Shown here: positions 20,154-30,790 of the stretch, piece by piece | How positions within the stretch are numbered: position 1 is the first letter of the stretch | Layout of the letters: each line of letters begins with the position of its first letter | Program-made: the position numbers and the translations under genes | Source: Prorocentrum cordatum | Lineage: Eukaryota > Sar > Dinophyceae > Prorocentrales > Prorocentraceae | Length of the DNA: 64,000 nucleotides | Assembly: GCA_963575745.1 (NCBI GenBank) | Contig: CAUYUJ010012113.1 | Location: 454,559 to 518,558 of the forward strand | Reading direction: 5' to 3' | Notes under the pieces: generated by a model | Databases searched by the model: none | Seen by the model: the letters and a program-made list of their open reading frames with translations, nothing else | What the model was told of the DNA's origin: nothing

Positions 20154-22344
20154 ATGCGGCTTTTCCAGAAGCTAGACCACAACAAGCACAACGGCCAGCT
20201 CGCACGATTCCAACAAATACCGACCTGCAGCTCATCCAGCGAAGACCTGCACCACAGGTCCAACAAACCATCCCACTACCTATGCCGATTGTCTCCCAGC
20301 TCAGTATACAACCAGAACGCGACTCCGACGCCGAACCAGCCGCCGCCGCCGCCGCCTGGTCCACCCCCAGGCAAAGTCCCAATACAAACCACTACAACGA
20401 CGCTAGGGACCAACCGATACCTCAGCAGCCCATGTGCCCCACCAGTTGACATACAAGGGGGCGCCCTGCGACCCGACCCACCCCGCAGCGCTAAACTGCC
20501 ACCATGCTGGACTGAACATGTTGACGCAACAAGAAGCCTCGCCGGCCACCACAACCTGGAGACAGGCACCACCCAGTGGAAGTCCCCAGGCGACGCCAAC
20601 TACGAACCACGCTGCGCTCGGCAGCTAACCGACCAGAACGTCGAGGCATCCACCATCAACAAGGACGGCTGCTTCAACCACAGCCTCAGGCCGATCCCCC
20701 CTCCATCTCTTAACGACCATCCTCCTAAACCAGAGCCCCCAATGAAACGAGCGCAGGCCGACAAAGCCATGGGACAAACCATCCACGACCTACTCGACAA
20801 AATGCGGACCGAATACCAACGGGAACCAATCAGTCGCACGCGAATGGGTTGGTCGAGCACATCTATGGTATAGCGATCACGCAGGTGGCGTACTCTTCTC
20901 CCACCTCAAGGTCGACCAGAACCTCGAGCCATTCCGCATCTTCGGCAACAGCATGCTCGTGGCCGCACCCATGCGAGAGGGCAGCCCACGCCATCCACGC
21001 GTAAGTCACATCACCCATCGCATCAAGCAGATGCGCAGCCCCTAAACCCATCCTGGCACCATGCGACGACCGCAGCACCTTCGAGCGCGAGGTCTACATC
21101 GAGATACTGCTGACGCGAGAGCCATCCTCACAGGGAGAAAGAACCCACAAAGAGGAAGCTACAATGATGACCGCAATCGAAAACACAGCCCACCTATCGG
21201 ACACTGCCACACCTACGAACAGTGGCGATGCAATCACTAGCACAACGCCGATAATCACACCCTCACAGGCGACTTCCGACCCAGCTCACCAAGCATCCCG
21301 TCGAAGCGGGCCCACCTCGGGAACGAAACCAGTGAGCTTCAAAGCCCCGCCTACCCTGCCGACCGCCAAAGAAGACACATCAAAGCAGCCAACGGGCAAG
21401 ATCGACTACGAGGGCAAGGCCGCACAGCAGGAGCACGATCCAGGGGAGCAACACATGCCCATTACCGACTCCAACAGCTGCGACCCGGCGTCAAGCAACA
21501 CCACCCCCGCAGCAAATGGCAACCAACCACCTGCCATACAAGTCGAAGCGCAAAAGCCCACTGGATGGTTCCCAATCATGACGGTCAATCACGAGAAGGT
21601 CAACCCAGACACAATCACCTTTCCCATGGGAGCATACGCCGCCCGTACCACGCCAAGCTGGAGGACTCCATCGCACACGGCATCACAACGGCTAACGAGG
21701 GCGACGATGTCACAATCCTCAATACGTCCTACAACAGCAATGCCGACCTATGGACACGGGGTCCCATCACTCAGACAAATAGCATGCGAAGAAACAAACA
21801 AGCTCTGATGTCAGATATCACCACCGAGTACCGCTCCCAATACAACAACATCCAGGAGAAGCTCGACGCCCTCACCACGATGGTAGGGGAACAACATGTC
21901 AGCTACAACCAGGCCCCCGACATCCAGAAGGTACCACCACGGCCAAGGACTCCGCTTCCAAGTTCCTCGACAGGCTCAACCACTACATCAACCAACTACG
22001 CCCCTAACCACTGGGGATGGCCATCCTCGCCATCACCCATGCAGGCGTGGACGGCCGAACGTGGTGCCCACGCGCCCGACGCCGCCACGGCGCAACCTGT
22101 CACGTTCTTCCGACCTCTCTGGCCCACGCTCCAACCGACCTCCTCCACTCACACTCTGATAATCACTACGACTCACATGAATCGACCTTCCCCCAGCCAA
22201 CAAGGATTACCCCACCTGGACGCCACTACACTGAGGCCACGCCTCAGGGTCGGACCGACCTTACAGCGGCTGACCGTGCGACCCCGTTATCTCACAACGA
22301 GCGCACCTACCTACCCATCTCCCCCAACTGCGTCAGAGTACTGA
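20154..22344 (+). pseudogene. Pro/Thr-rich plus-strand ORFs, gag-like at best
   Basis: Overlapping frames 20154-20873, 21164-21808 and 21565-22344 encode low-complexity Pro/Thr/Ser/Gln-rich sequence with short acidic pieces. Nothing is recognised. Such composition is common in gag/ORF1 regions of decayed retroelements, which is the best guess from position. Confidence 0.3.
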
Positions 22345-23376
22345 CGAATGGCGGCAACGCCCTGGGTACGGCGACTACTTCAATTGCACCGCCTACATCA
22401 AGTTCGTGATCTGATTCCACCTTTCGTCCCCAACCTTCCCCACCTTCCTGGTCCTCGTGCCTCGTCCCGCCAACCTTCAACCCCCACTCATGCGGACTCG
22501 GGATGGGCGGGGATATCATGAGAGGTGGAAGAGGAGGACATAGAGACCTGCTCACCGCGCTGTCCCCGCCCACCCACCAGTGCCTAGGGCCCTTCGCACC
22601 GCACATGTTCCTTGTCTTCTCCACCTGGTCTCTACAATTAGCATGCATGCTGCAGGCTCCCGCACAGTACGCTCAAGGCCATTCCACTACTTCTTATATT
22701 CTCCACCTCGCCTTTCAGGCCGAGCGAAGGCGCAGTTCAGGTCCCCACTCCAAAAGAGCATGGTAACTGCGCCACCTCCTAGAGAGCATTGTAACTGCAC
22801 ACCGTTGCCTCACCCCAAAAGAGCACGCTACTGCAGCCGCCTCCGCGCCAAGCCGTTTTTGGCACCGCCTGTGGCATTCAGCTCCTACGTACTCACCTTC
22901 ACCGCAATGCGCCATCTCACCTTTCAGGCCGAGCGAAGGCGCTGCAACACCGCCTGTCGCATCCCATTTAGTCGCGCATCCACCTACTTACCTACCTCTG
23001 CGCCCTCCCGGCTCCACCTCCTGTGTACCTTCGAGGCCTCCTATACCTCCTTCCTCCTTCCATGCGGACAGGGGCTAAACCACCTCCTCTTGCCCCTCCC
23101 CCTCCTTCCCTCTGGTTTCCCTTTCTCCCCGTCGTTTTTCCTCTTCCTTGCCTCTGAGCGCCTTTTAGAGTTACAGGTGAGGCCTTTACCACCCTGGCTG
23201 TTCTGTTCAGGCGCCCCACCTCTCCACTCCTATCTAGGTCATTATGTACCTCGTTTCTTACATCTTGCTTCTCACCCTTTCAACTCGGCAAAATCCGGTG
23301 TCAAAAATACGCGGAGGGGGCCTGGGATATTTCGGACAGGGTCAGGTGAGAGACTAGAGTATTTTTTCCAACTGTG
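22345..23376. other. No gene; short duplicated motif
   Basis: CTTTCAGGCCGAGCGAAGGC occurs at about 22709 and again at about 22920. The rest is pyrimidine-rich on the plus strand with no coding signal. Confidence 0.5.
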
Positions 23377-23655
23377 TAATTGTGGAGGGAGGGAGAAGGA
23401 AAAGGGGGAGGGAGGAAGAGAAGGAGGGAGAAACGGAGAGGGATATGAAGGATGAGGGAGAGAAGGAGGAGCTTGGGGTAGCTAGGAGGAACGAGAAGGA
23501 ATAGTAGGAGAAGAGGGAGGAGGAGCAGGAGGAGGAGGAACAAGAGGAGGAAGAGGAGCGAGGAGCGAGGAGCCGGAAGGAGGGAGGATCGATGAGAGGG
23601 GGGGAGAGAAGTAGGGAAAGAGGCAAGGAGAAAGATGAGGGTGGAGCAGGCGGAG
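23377..23655. repeat. Purine-rich (GGAGGA)n tract
   Basis: Almost pure G/A on the plus strand. It immediately precedes dispersed repeat family R3, as pyrimidine/purine tracts also do at 24.37-24.54 and 50.86-50.9 kb. Confidence 0.85.
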
Positions 23656-23699
23656 GCGGCCTCCCTGCTGCCCGCTCTTCCTCCCTGCTCTGGTCCCTC

Positions 23700-24080
23700 C
23701 ATTCCTTTCCGCTATAAGTAGCTCCTCCCTGGCACAACCCGAGGCCAGTCGGAAGGGCGGGCCGGGCGTCTCGCCTGAGATTCCTTACCATGTACGGTCC
23801 TGAAGCTTCCAAATTGGCAGCAATTTCACAAATCGCGGGCGCTGAAGCTTCCAAATTGGCAGCAATTTCACAAATCGAGGGCGAATCGCTCCCAAAATGC
23901 GGTTCTCCCTTCAGCGCCGCGTGCATTCGTGTTTAAAACGTTTGCCAGGGTTTCACGGATTGAGGGCGGGTCTTTTTCACAGTGGATCTCGCCTCAGCGC
24001 CGCGCGCACTCGTCTTAAACATGTGCGAGAGCTCCACGGACTCTCATAGTCAGCGTGCCAGAAAATCGTCTTGGAGCGAC
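23700..24080. repeat. Dispersed repeat family R3, copy 1
   Basis: Begins with a block like AGCTCCTCCCTGGCACAACC and continues with degenerate units containing CGCCGCGCGCACTCGTCTTAAA and GCAATTTCACAAATC. A perfect-looking 42-bp tandem duplication lies at about 23800-23883. The same architecture recurs at 24536-25030 and 50895-51400. Confidence 0.7.
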
Positions 24081-24535
24081 TCAGGGTTGTGAACGCGCAA
24101 AACTTACGTTGATCCGCGCTGTTGGATTCCCAAGAATGGCGTCTTGCCACGAGTCACAATCGTCAATACGCAACAATCATGCTGATTCGTGGCGCTGAAA
24201 TCCAAATTGTGCTGTTTTGGTACGCTTCAGGATCTTCAAACGGTTGTCTCCAAACGGACACTTCCCTTAATGGAAATGGACCCGTGTAGGCGCCTATGGA
24301 AAGGGAGCTCGGAGGGAGGGTGTATTCCAACATCGTTAATGAGTCTTGGGATTGCACTGGTCCTCCTTCCCCGCATCATTTCTGCTCTTCCTTTTCCCTC
24401 CTCCTCCCCTCCTCCCTGTTTCCTCCTCCTCCGCATTCTTCCTCACAACTGTTCGTCTGGTTTGCTCATCATGCTTCTACCTGCATCCTTCCTCCTCCAC
24501 CAAACTTCCCTTCCTTCACACTTCCTTTTCTTGTG

Positions 24536-25030
24536 AACAGCTGCTCCTCGTTGCAACCCCAGGCGTGTCGGTAGAGCGGGCAGGGCGTTTCGCTCGAGAC
24601 TTTCTGTCACACGACTGTTACCATGAACATTGAAAGAGCCAGCAGGTCCACATATGGAGCGCATGCACATGTCAAACTTAGGTTCGTGCTCAGAAAGAAG
24701 AACTGTCCCGAGAGTCGCGCGCTTTCGCTTGAAACAATTTCAACAACACTGACGGTGGGCGGTACATGTCTGAAAATCGGATTCATCGCCGAATGCCATG
24801 AGCATCTGGATTAAACGCTTTCCAGGGTTCCAGGGTTACGCTGAAGGGCGGCAATTACAATTTAGAACAGGAAGCTCTCGCTCAAGACGCCCTCAAGTCG
24901 AATGGTTATCACACCAGAGCGATCCTTCAATTGCAAGGATGGAGGGTGTCTCCTTGTCAAACAACTGGGCTATCGCTCTAGACTCCGCGCGTTCGAACGC
25001 AATACCTTCCAATTTGCGTGGATACCGTTA
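24536..25030. repeat. Repeat family R3, copy 2 (diverged)
   Basis: Starts AACAGCTGCTCCTCGTTGCA, then GGGCGTTTCGCTCGAGAC, parallel to copies 1 and 3. It has more divergence further on. Confidence 0.5.
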
Positions 25031-25200
25031 ATCGGTTGTTGTCAATCTTGTATGTCCCTACATTTCTACCTCGTGGCATCTCTTCTATACAGCCACATGA
25101 ACGGACGGAGAATGCTCTTCAAAACGGGGCCCTCGCTTGAATGGCAAGAACTCCCTCAATGGCAAATCATGCTTGCACAGGCTGCAAGGAGAGGACCTGG
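25031..25200. other. No gene recognised
   Basis: Short unique sequence between repeat family R3 and the 89-bp repeat. Confidence 0.5.
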
Positions 25201-25475
25201 GACGGTAGGTTGCGTGGTGGAACTGCATGTGGACCCTGCCACTGGGGCCTTGGGCGGAGCGCCCACAAACCGTGCGAGGGGTGCGCAGAAATGGAGGCGG
25301 AACTGCATGCGGACCCTGCCACTGGGACCTTCGGCGGAGCACCCTATGGGGCCACCGAACGTGTGAGGGGTGCGTCGGAATGGAGGTGGAACTGCATGCG
25401 GACCCTGCCACTGGGACCTTCGGTGGAGCTCCCTATTGGACCACAAAACGTGTGTGGGGTGCGCCGAACTGGATT
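25201..25475. repeat. 89-bp repeat family, 3 units
   Basis: Landmarks at 25276, 25365 and about 25454, spaced 89 bp. Same unit as at 4388-4960 (TGGAACTGCATGCGGACC, GCCACTGGGACC). Confidence 0.88.
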
Positions 25476-25929
25476 GCAGCATCGTTTGCGCATCCTGGGT
25501 TTACTCCGACCATCCTCCCAACCCTCCAGACAAGCCAGCCCCCACCTCTCTCCGCTGGCCAGAATGTCGAAGCGAGTCTAGCCGTGGCGCCGTGGCGACG
25601 AGTGCGCCCCCTGAGGCAGAAAAATGACGAACAAACATACAGCAACTTTGTTCCTCGAACCTCGAACCTCGAACCGCGCTCGCTCGGCGAGTGGCGCCGC
25701 GCTGTCCTGCTTCATCGTGGAGAACAGGTTGACGCCCAGGATGCTATACAGTATCTTGCGGGGCCAGCGGCCAGCTGGGATCGGCGCCGTGCCGACATCG
25801 CGGGAAGGACGTGCAAGAGTCCGAGCCCGGGGTCCGCACACGACCACCGCCAGGGGAAACTGTGTCCCAGGAACCCAGGAAAAGGTGGACATGGACATCC
25901 CTGGTACACCCCCAGGAACCCGGAGATAT
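25476..25929. other. No gene recognised
   Basis: Open frames on both strands but no motif; the sequence lies up to the border of the TIR element. Confidence 0.5.
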
Positions 25930-25937
25930 CCATATCG

Positions 25938-27077
25938 GGAAGAGCGTGTTCTACCGCTGCTGGCGGAAAACCGGGGGGGGTCATTACCGGTTCGAACCCC
26001 TCCCCCCCCCCCTCCGGAAAACCGAGGGGGGTCACTACCGGTTCGAACCCCTCCCCCCCAGTTCATCATGAAAAGGAGAGGGGTCACTACCGGTTCGACC
26101 CCCCCCCCCCCCCTTCGAACGCGAAAACCGAGGGGGGGTCACTACCGGTTCGAACCCCCCCCCTCCTCGAAAACCCAGGGGGGGTGCGGACAGTGGTGGG
26201 GACGGTGGTGGTGGGGACAGTGGTGAGGGGACAGCGGGACAGTGGTGGGGACAGTGGGACAGTGGTGGGGACGGTAGTGGTGGGGACAATGGTGAGGACA
26301 ATGGTGGGAACAGTGGGGACAGTGGGACAGTGGTGGGGACGGTGGTGGTGGGGACAGTGGTGTGGGGACAGTGGGAATGTGGTGGAAACAGTAGGACAGT
26401 GGAGGGTATAGTGGTGGTGGGGACAGTGGTGAAGGCGGTGGCGAGCACGGCGGTGGGACAATGGGACAGAGGTACAGTGGGGACAGTGGTGGGGACAGTG
26501 GGGACAGTGGTGGGAACAGTGGGACAGCTCAGTGGGACAGAGGAGGAGTCAGTGGGACAGTGGGGACAGTCGGGATAGTCGGGCAGTGGTTGGGGCCGTG
26601 GAGAAAGTTGGGAGAGTGGAACCGTGGTGGGAACAGTGGTGGGGACTTTGGGGACAGTGCGACAGTGGTGGTGGCACTGGTGGGGACAGTAGGGGCGGTG
26701 GTGGAACCAGTGGGGACAGTGGTGGTGAGTGGTGCTGGGAACAACAGTGGGGGATGTGGTGAGGACGGTGGTAGGGACCGGGCGTCGTTTGCTGGCGGTG
26801 AGAGGGGGGGTGGGGAGGGGTTCGAACCGGTAGTGACCCCCCCTGCGATTTTCGAGGTGGGGGGGGGTTCGAACCGGTAGTGACCCCCCTCGGTTTTCGA
26901 GGGGGAGGGGGGGGGGGGGGGGGAGGGGTTAGGGGATGGGGGGGGTTTTGCCGGGGGAGGAGGGGGGGGGTCCAGCAGGGGGAGGGGGATTTTCGGAGGG
27001 GGGGGGGGAACCCCCGGGCTCCGGAGGAAAAGGGCGGCAATTTTCCACAGTAAAGCGGCGGTGGATCACATTCTCTC
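25938..27077. mobile_element. Non-autonomous TIR element, copy 2 (inverted)
   Basis: Reverse-orientation copy of 14637-15803. Left end GGAAGAGCGTGTTCTACCGC and right end (reverse strand) GAGAATGTGATCCACCGC. Flanks CCATATCG (25930-25937) and CCACAACG (27078-27085) agree at 6 of 8 positions, a plausible decayed target duplication. The internal minisatellite and the GGTTCGAACCGGTAGTGACC units are present as in copy 1. Confidence 0.72.
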
Positions 27078-28580
27078 CCACAACGGGACATCGTTTCCCC
27101 AGGCAGTGGACACGCATGAGCTCCAGCCTCGAACTGGCGGCACTCGGCATCCCGCCTCCACCACGAGAAGGAGAGGAAGGGAAGGGAGGTCTCCCGGGGT
27201 CCCCCAAGTCGCCTGGCGGCAGGCCCTGAGGCCACCGCTTGAGGCGTCCAGAACCCGCCCGCCAGCAAAAAAATCCCAAACAACTTCTTCATCCTGGGAC
27301 GGACAAAAGGAATGGGGAATCTAGGAGTCGAGGGAACACCTGCCACGAGAACCGACAAATCGTGAAGGATCGAGCGAGCATCGAGAAGGCTCACACAATA
27401 TCGAATGAAGACAGGGAAAGGGGAGGAGCCCAGCGGACTGGTCGCTCTGACTGGGGGGGCCTGCCCAAGGAGGGGGGCAGAGCGAGCTGCTGGCGAGGCA
27501 GGAGCCAATGACAAATCCGCGCCCCTCTGGCGAATAGAAAATACACGTCCTTCCCCCTCCATGTCTTTGTTCCCCGCCCCTCCCTCCCCTCCTTCTGGCC
27601 CCCCCTTGTCTCGCACTCCCTCTTCCCGCCTCCCTCTCCCTTTGGCTCCCTTCCCCTCAACTCCAACCTCCCACCTTTTTCCTCGATCCTCCCCGTCTCT
27701 CTCACTCTCTGTTTTGTTTGTTCTCTCTCTCTCTCTCCCTCCCTCCCTCTTGTTTTTTTGTTGTTCTCTCTCTCTCTCTCTATCTATCCCTCTCTCTCTC
27801 TCTGCTTCACCCCCATTGGAAATGTCAATCGTGCCGTGCCGAGGACCCGCCACCCAGACGAGAGGGCAAATGCTCAATCGCTGAACGCTCAGGAGCGGAT
27901 CCACCACTCTCATCTTAGCGCGCCCTTACGCGGCCCACCAGGGATCCGACGGGGACGGCCGCGAGGCCAAGGGTGACGGCCACCGCGCCATCGGTATCGC
28001 GCAACACACGGGCCGCAGGCAAGCCACCTCACTACGGCCTGCAGCCAGCAACAAGGTGACCGCGAGACAACTCTCACCGCCAACATTCGAGAGCTCCACG
28101 AGCGAGCCAATCAGCTGTTTACCTTTCCACCATCAGCAAGAACTACAAGCATCGCTAGTCGACAGGTTCCACCGTGCGCAAGAGGTTTGGAGCGGCCTGC
28201 AGCAGTCCTTGCGGCCTTCTGCGGCCATGGGGACGTCCTTGCACCCACGGCAGCCTCCAGACCGGCCTTGACGCTCGAAGGGCGGCACACCAATGCCAGC
28301 CCCTCTACTCGTCGGGCCTTGTGACCTGCTGGCACCTGTTCCGTCGTGTGTTCCTTCTGGGCCGCCGCTGGGGATGCCCCAAAGCGGCGCCGGCCTTTCC
28401 TGGGCGCCGAGGTACGCATGGCAATCCGTGCCGAAAGCCTGTGCCTCTCTCTGCACGTGGGCGCAGACGGGCCGTGGGGGAGGTTATGCCACCACCCTTG
28501 TTCCATATGCGGCACCTCCCGCTTTGCGAGGAAGGCCTGCCTGGCACGTGCGGCCCGGGGGCCTGGAAGATCTGTCGCCC
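27078..28580. other. CT-rich microsatellite and unassigned sequence
   Basis: 27545-27830 is a C/T tract with (TC)n runs. 27830-28580 has open frames on both strands without a recognisable domain. Confidence 0.5.
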
Positions 28581-28584
28581 GAAA

Positions 28585-28592
28585 TGCTGCAA

Positions 28593-28635
<43 letters not shown>

Positions 28636-28779
28636 CGTATAGATATATACTTCGCTCTGCCGCCCTCTGCCCCCCTCGCTCTTTCCAGGTGCCTCGCCCT
28701 CTCCCCCTCTCCCCTTCCTTCTCTCGGTCAGATGTAGATATACCCGTGTGTACGAAACTACCTATCTTTGTGTACATGT

Positions 28780-28823
<44 letters not shown>

Positions 28824-28949
28824 GCACACACGTGTCTAGGTCCCTGTCTCGATGCGTGTGTATTCTGTTGGACATAAATTTACACATATACAAATATACA
28901 GATATAAAGTGAAATTCGATCAACACACATACATATATATATATATATT
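28585..28949. repeat. (TA)n microsatellites
   Basis: TA runs at about 28592-28632, 28783-28822 and 28930-28949. The DIRS-like element begins directly in the last one. Confidence 0.9.
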
Positions 28950-29194
28950 TATATGCTACTCTCACCTGTTTTTGTGCACTCCGCCAGGGAGCTTGTCAGG
29001 CCAGGACCTCTGGGGGCTACTCAGGGGTTAACCCAGGAGTTGGGAGAGGTCCCGTCCCATCAGCGGCCACCAAGGGCCTCCCAACCCGCCTGGCACAGCC
29101 GTGGCGCTTAAGCACCCGCGCTGCGTCCCAGACGCGCTGGGCCCTTGCCCCGCCGGGAGGTTAAACGTCACCAACCCCTGACCCCCTAGCTCTC
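28950..29194 (-). repeat. Split direct repeat B2
   Basis: Matches 29371-29615 base for base by eye. Forms the 3' end of the element. Confidence 0.9.
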
Positions 29195-29272
29195 GTCCTG
29201 GCAAAAACTCGCGCGGAGGCAGGCACGGCCACGCGCGAGACGGTAGCAATGCTGCCCCCTGTCTGTGGGTGG

Positions 29273-29376
29273 GCCAACACAGCTACGGAAGATGGATGAA
29301 ACTCACGCTATCCATCAACGGCGTCGCGCACGCTCAGGTGGACTCCGCATAGGTTTCCTTGGAAGGTTCATATATG
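29273..29376 (-). repeat. Split direct repeat A2
   Basis: Identical to 36110-36213. Its last six bases (TATATG) overlap the start of B1. Confidence 0.9.
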
Positions 29377-29615
29377 CTACTCTCACCTGTTTTTGTGCAC
29401 TCCGCCAGGGAGCTTGTCAGGCCAGGACCTCTGGGGGCTACTCAGGGGTTAACCCAGGAGTTGGGAGAGGTCCCGTCCCATCAGCGGCCACCAAGGGCCT
29501 CCCAACCCGCCTGGCACAGCCGTGGCGCTTAAGCACCCGCGCTGCGTCCCAGACGCGCTGGGCCCTTGCCCCGCCGGGAGGTTAAACGTCACCAACCCCT
29601 GACCCCCTAGCTCTC
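29371..29615 (-). repeat. Split direct repeat B1
   Basis: Identical to B2 and directly adjoining A2. Confidence 0.9.
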
Positions 29616-29844
29616 TCCACGGTCCCTACCCTGGCAAAAGCCGCTCCTTCTTGCTACTTATGCCCTCCACCTTGGTGCAATGACATGAGGGAAGAAAGGT
29701 GGAGGATGGGCGGGACAAACAGACAGGCAGCTCAAAGCAAGAACAGTCCATCTCGCCTCTGCTCGCAGGCACGCGCGAGCAGGTTGCAGCGCCTCCGCTG
29801 CGCGGGCGAGAGATTTAATTCAGTGGCTTCGGCGACGGCATCAT

Positions 29845-30790
29845 GGACGTAAAGCGGGCCGTGCGCGCCGATGCCATCTGCCTCGGAGCAGCGTCTGCTC
29901 ATGGAGCTGTGGCTGCGGAAGTCGGCGGAGGCGCCTCCTGACGCCAGCTGTAACGAGTGAGCTTGGCATCTTGCAGCTCCAGCAGCTCACGTATGCGGCC
30001 GAAAGTGGCATGAAACTGCTTGGCTCCATCTCGAGGCACCAGTCTTGTCCGTGCGCCTGAGCCTTTGCTCTGGCAAGGAGGGTGACCGCTACACCGCTCC
30101 GCACGAGCACGAACTGACGGGCACCAGTCTAATGCTGGCTCTTGGTGCTGCACAGCTGCAGCACGGTCATTTGGCGGACTGGATACAGCTGTACATCAGA
30201 CCACGCGAGCGAGGTCAACTCCCTTGCCGGAGGAAAGCGTCGTAGCCTGCTGCCAGCACCGCCGCAGCGCCACGCTGGCCCACGGCCGCCAATGCACCTG
30301 CGAACGCTGCTGTAGGACTGATCGGCAGCGCGCGCCCAGCTGACTCCAGGCGTTGCCGTTTGGCCAGCGCCAGCTGCCCCACAGGTGTTCTCGCACGGGC
30401 GGGAAAGCGTGCATGATGCCTGGAATTGCATTATTAAGTTCAACTAGAGATTCTCCGCTCAGCCAACGGCTCCCGATGAAGGCGGCCACGCCAGCGTCGA
30501 CCTGAGCGGGCGTCTGCGGCTGCCGGTGCTCCTGAATCCAGAAAACAACGACCTCCTCGCCCGCCGCACGATGCCGCCGCAGGGTGAGCGGCGTGACCAA
30601 CGCCCCCTCGGCGGCTGGGACCTCGCTGCAGCTCGTTGCGCCATCGCCTGGGCCGTGACCCGGCTCACCTTTGCTGGTGCTTGCGCTGCCCGCTTGCCAG
30701 GGGCGGCTCTCCTGGCTCTCGCCGGCGGCAGCACTGGCAGCGGGGCTGCGGCGGCCGAAGCCCCAGCGGGGCGGCGTGTCGGCGGGCATG
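29845..30790 (-). pseudogene. Tyrosine recombinase, frameshifted
   Basis: Reading minus-strand frames in turn: MPADTPPRWGFG (end of the RNase H region, as in NPADAPSR motifs), GVAAFIGSRWLSGESLVELN (N-terminal SAM-like domain), ARELTSLAWSDVQL (the P-x-E-L-x-x-L-x-W-x-D block that carries the first catalytic region in DIRS-type recombinases), KLTRYSWRQE (equivalent of Y-S-x-R-x-G-G) and LLRGRWHRRARPALR (the GRW-x-s block near the C-terminus). The blocks lie in at least three frames, so the gene is inactive as sequenced. The catalytic Tyr cannot be placed with certainty. Confidence 0.65.

Noticed and set aside
23301-23926. Minus-strand Leu/Ser/Pro-rich ORFs
   Set aside because: Translation of the purine tract at 23377-23655 and adjoining repeat.
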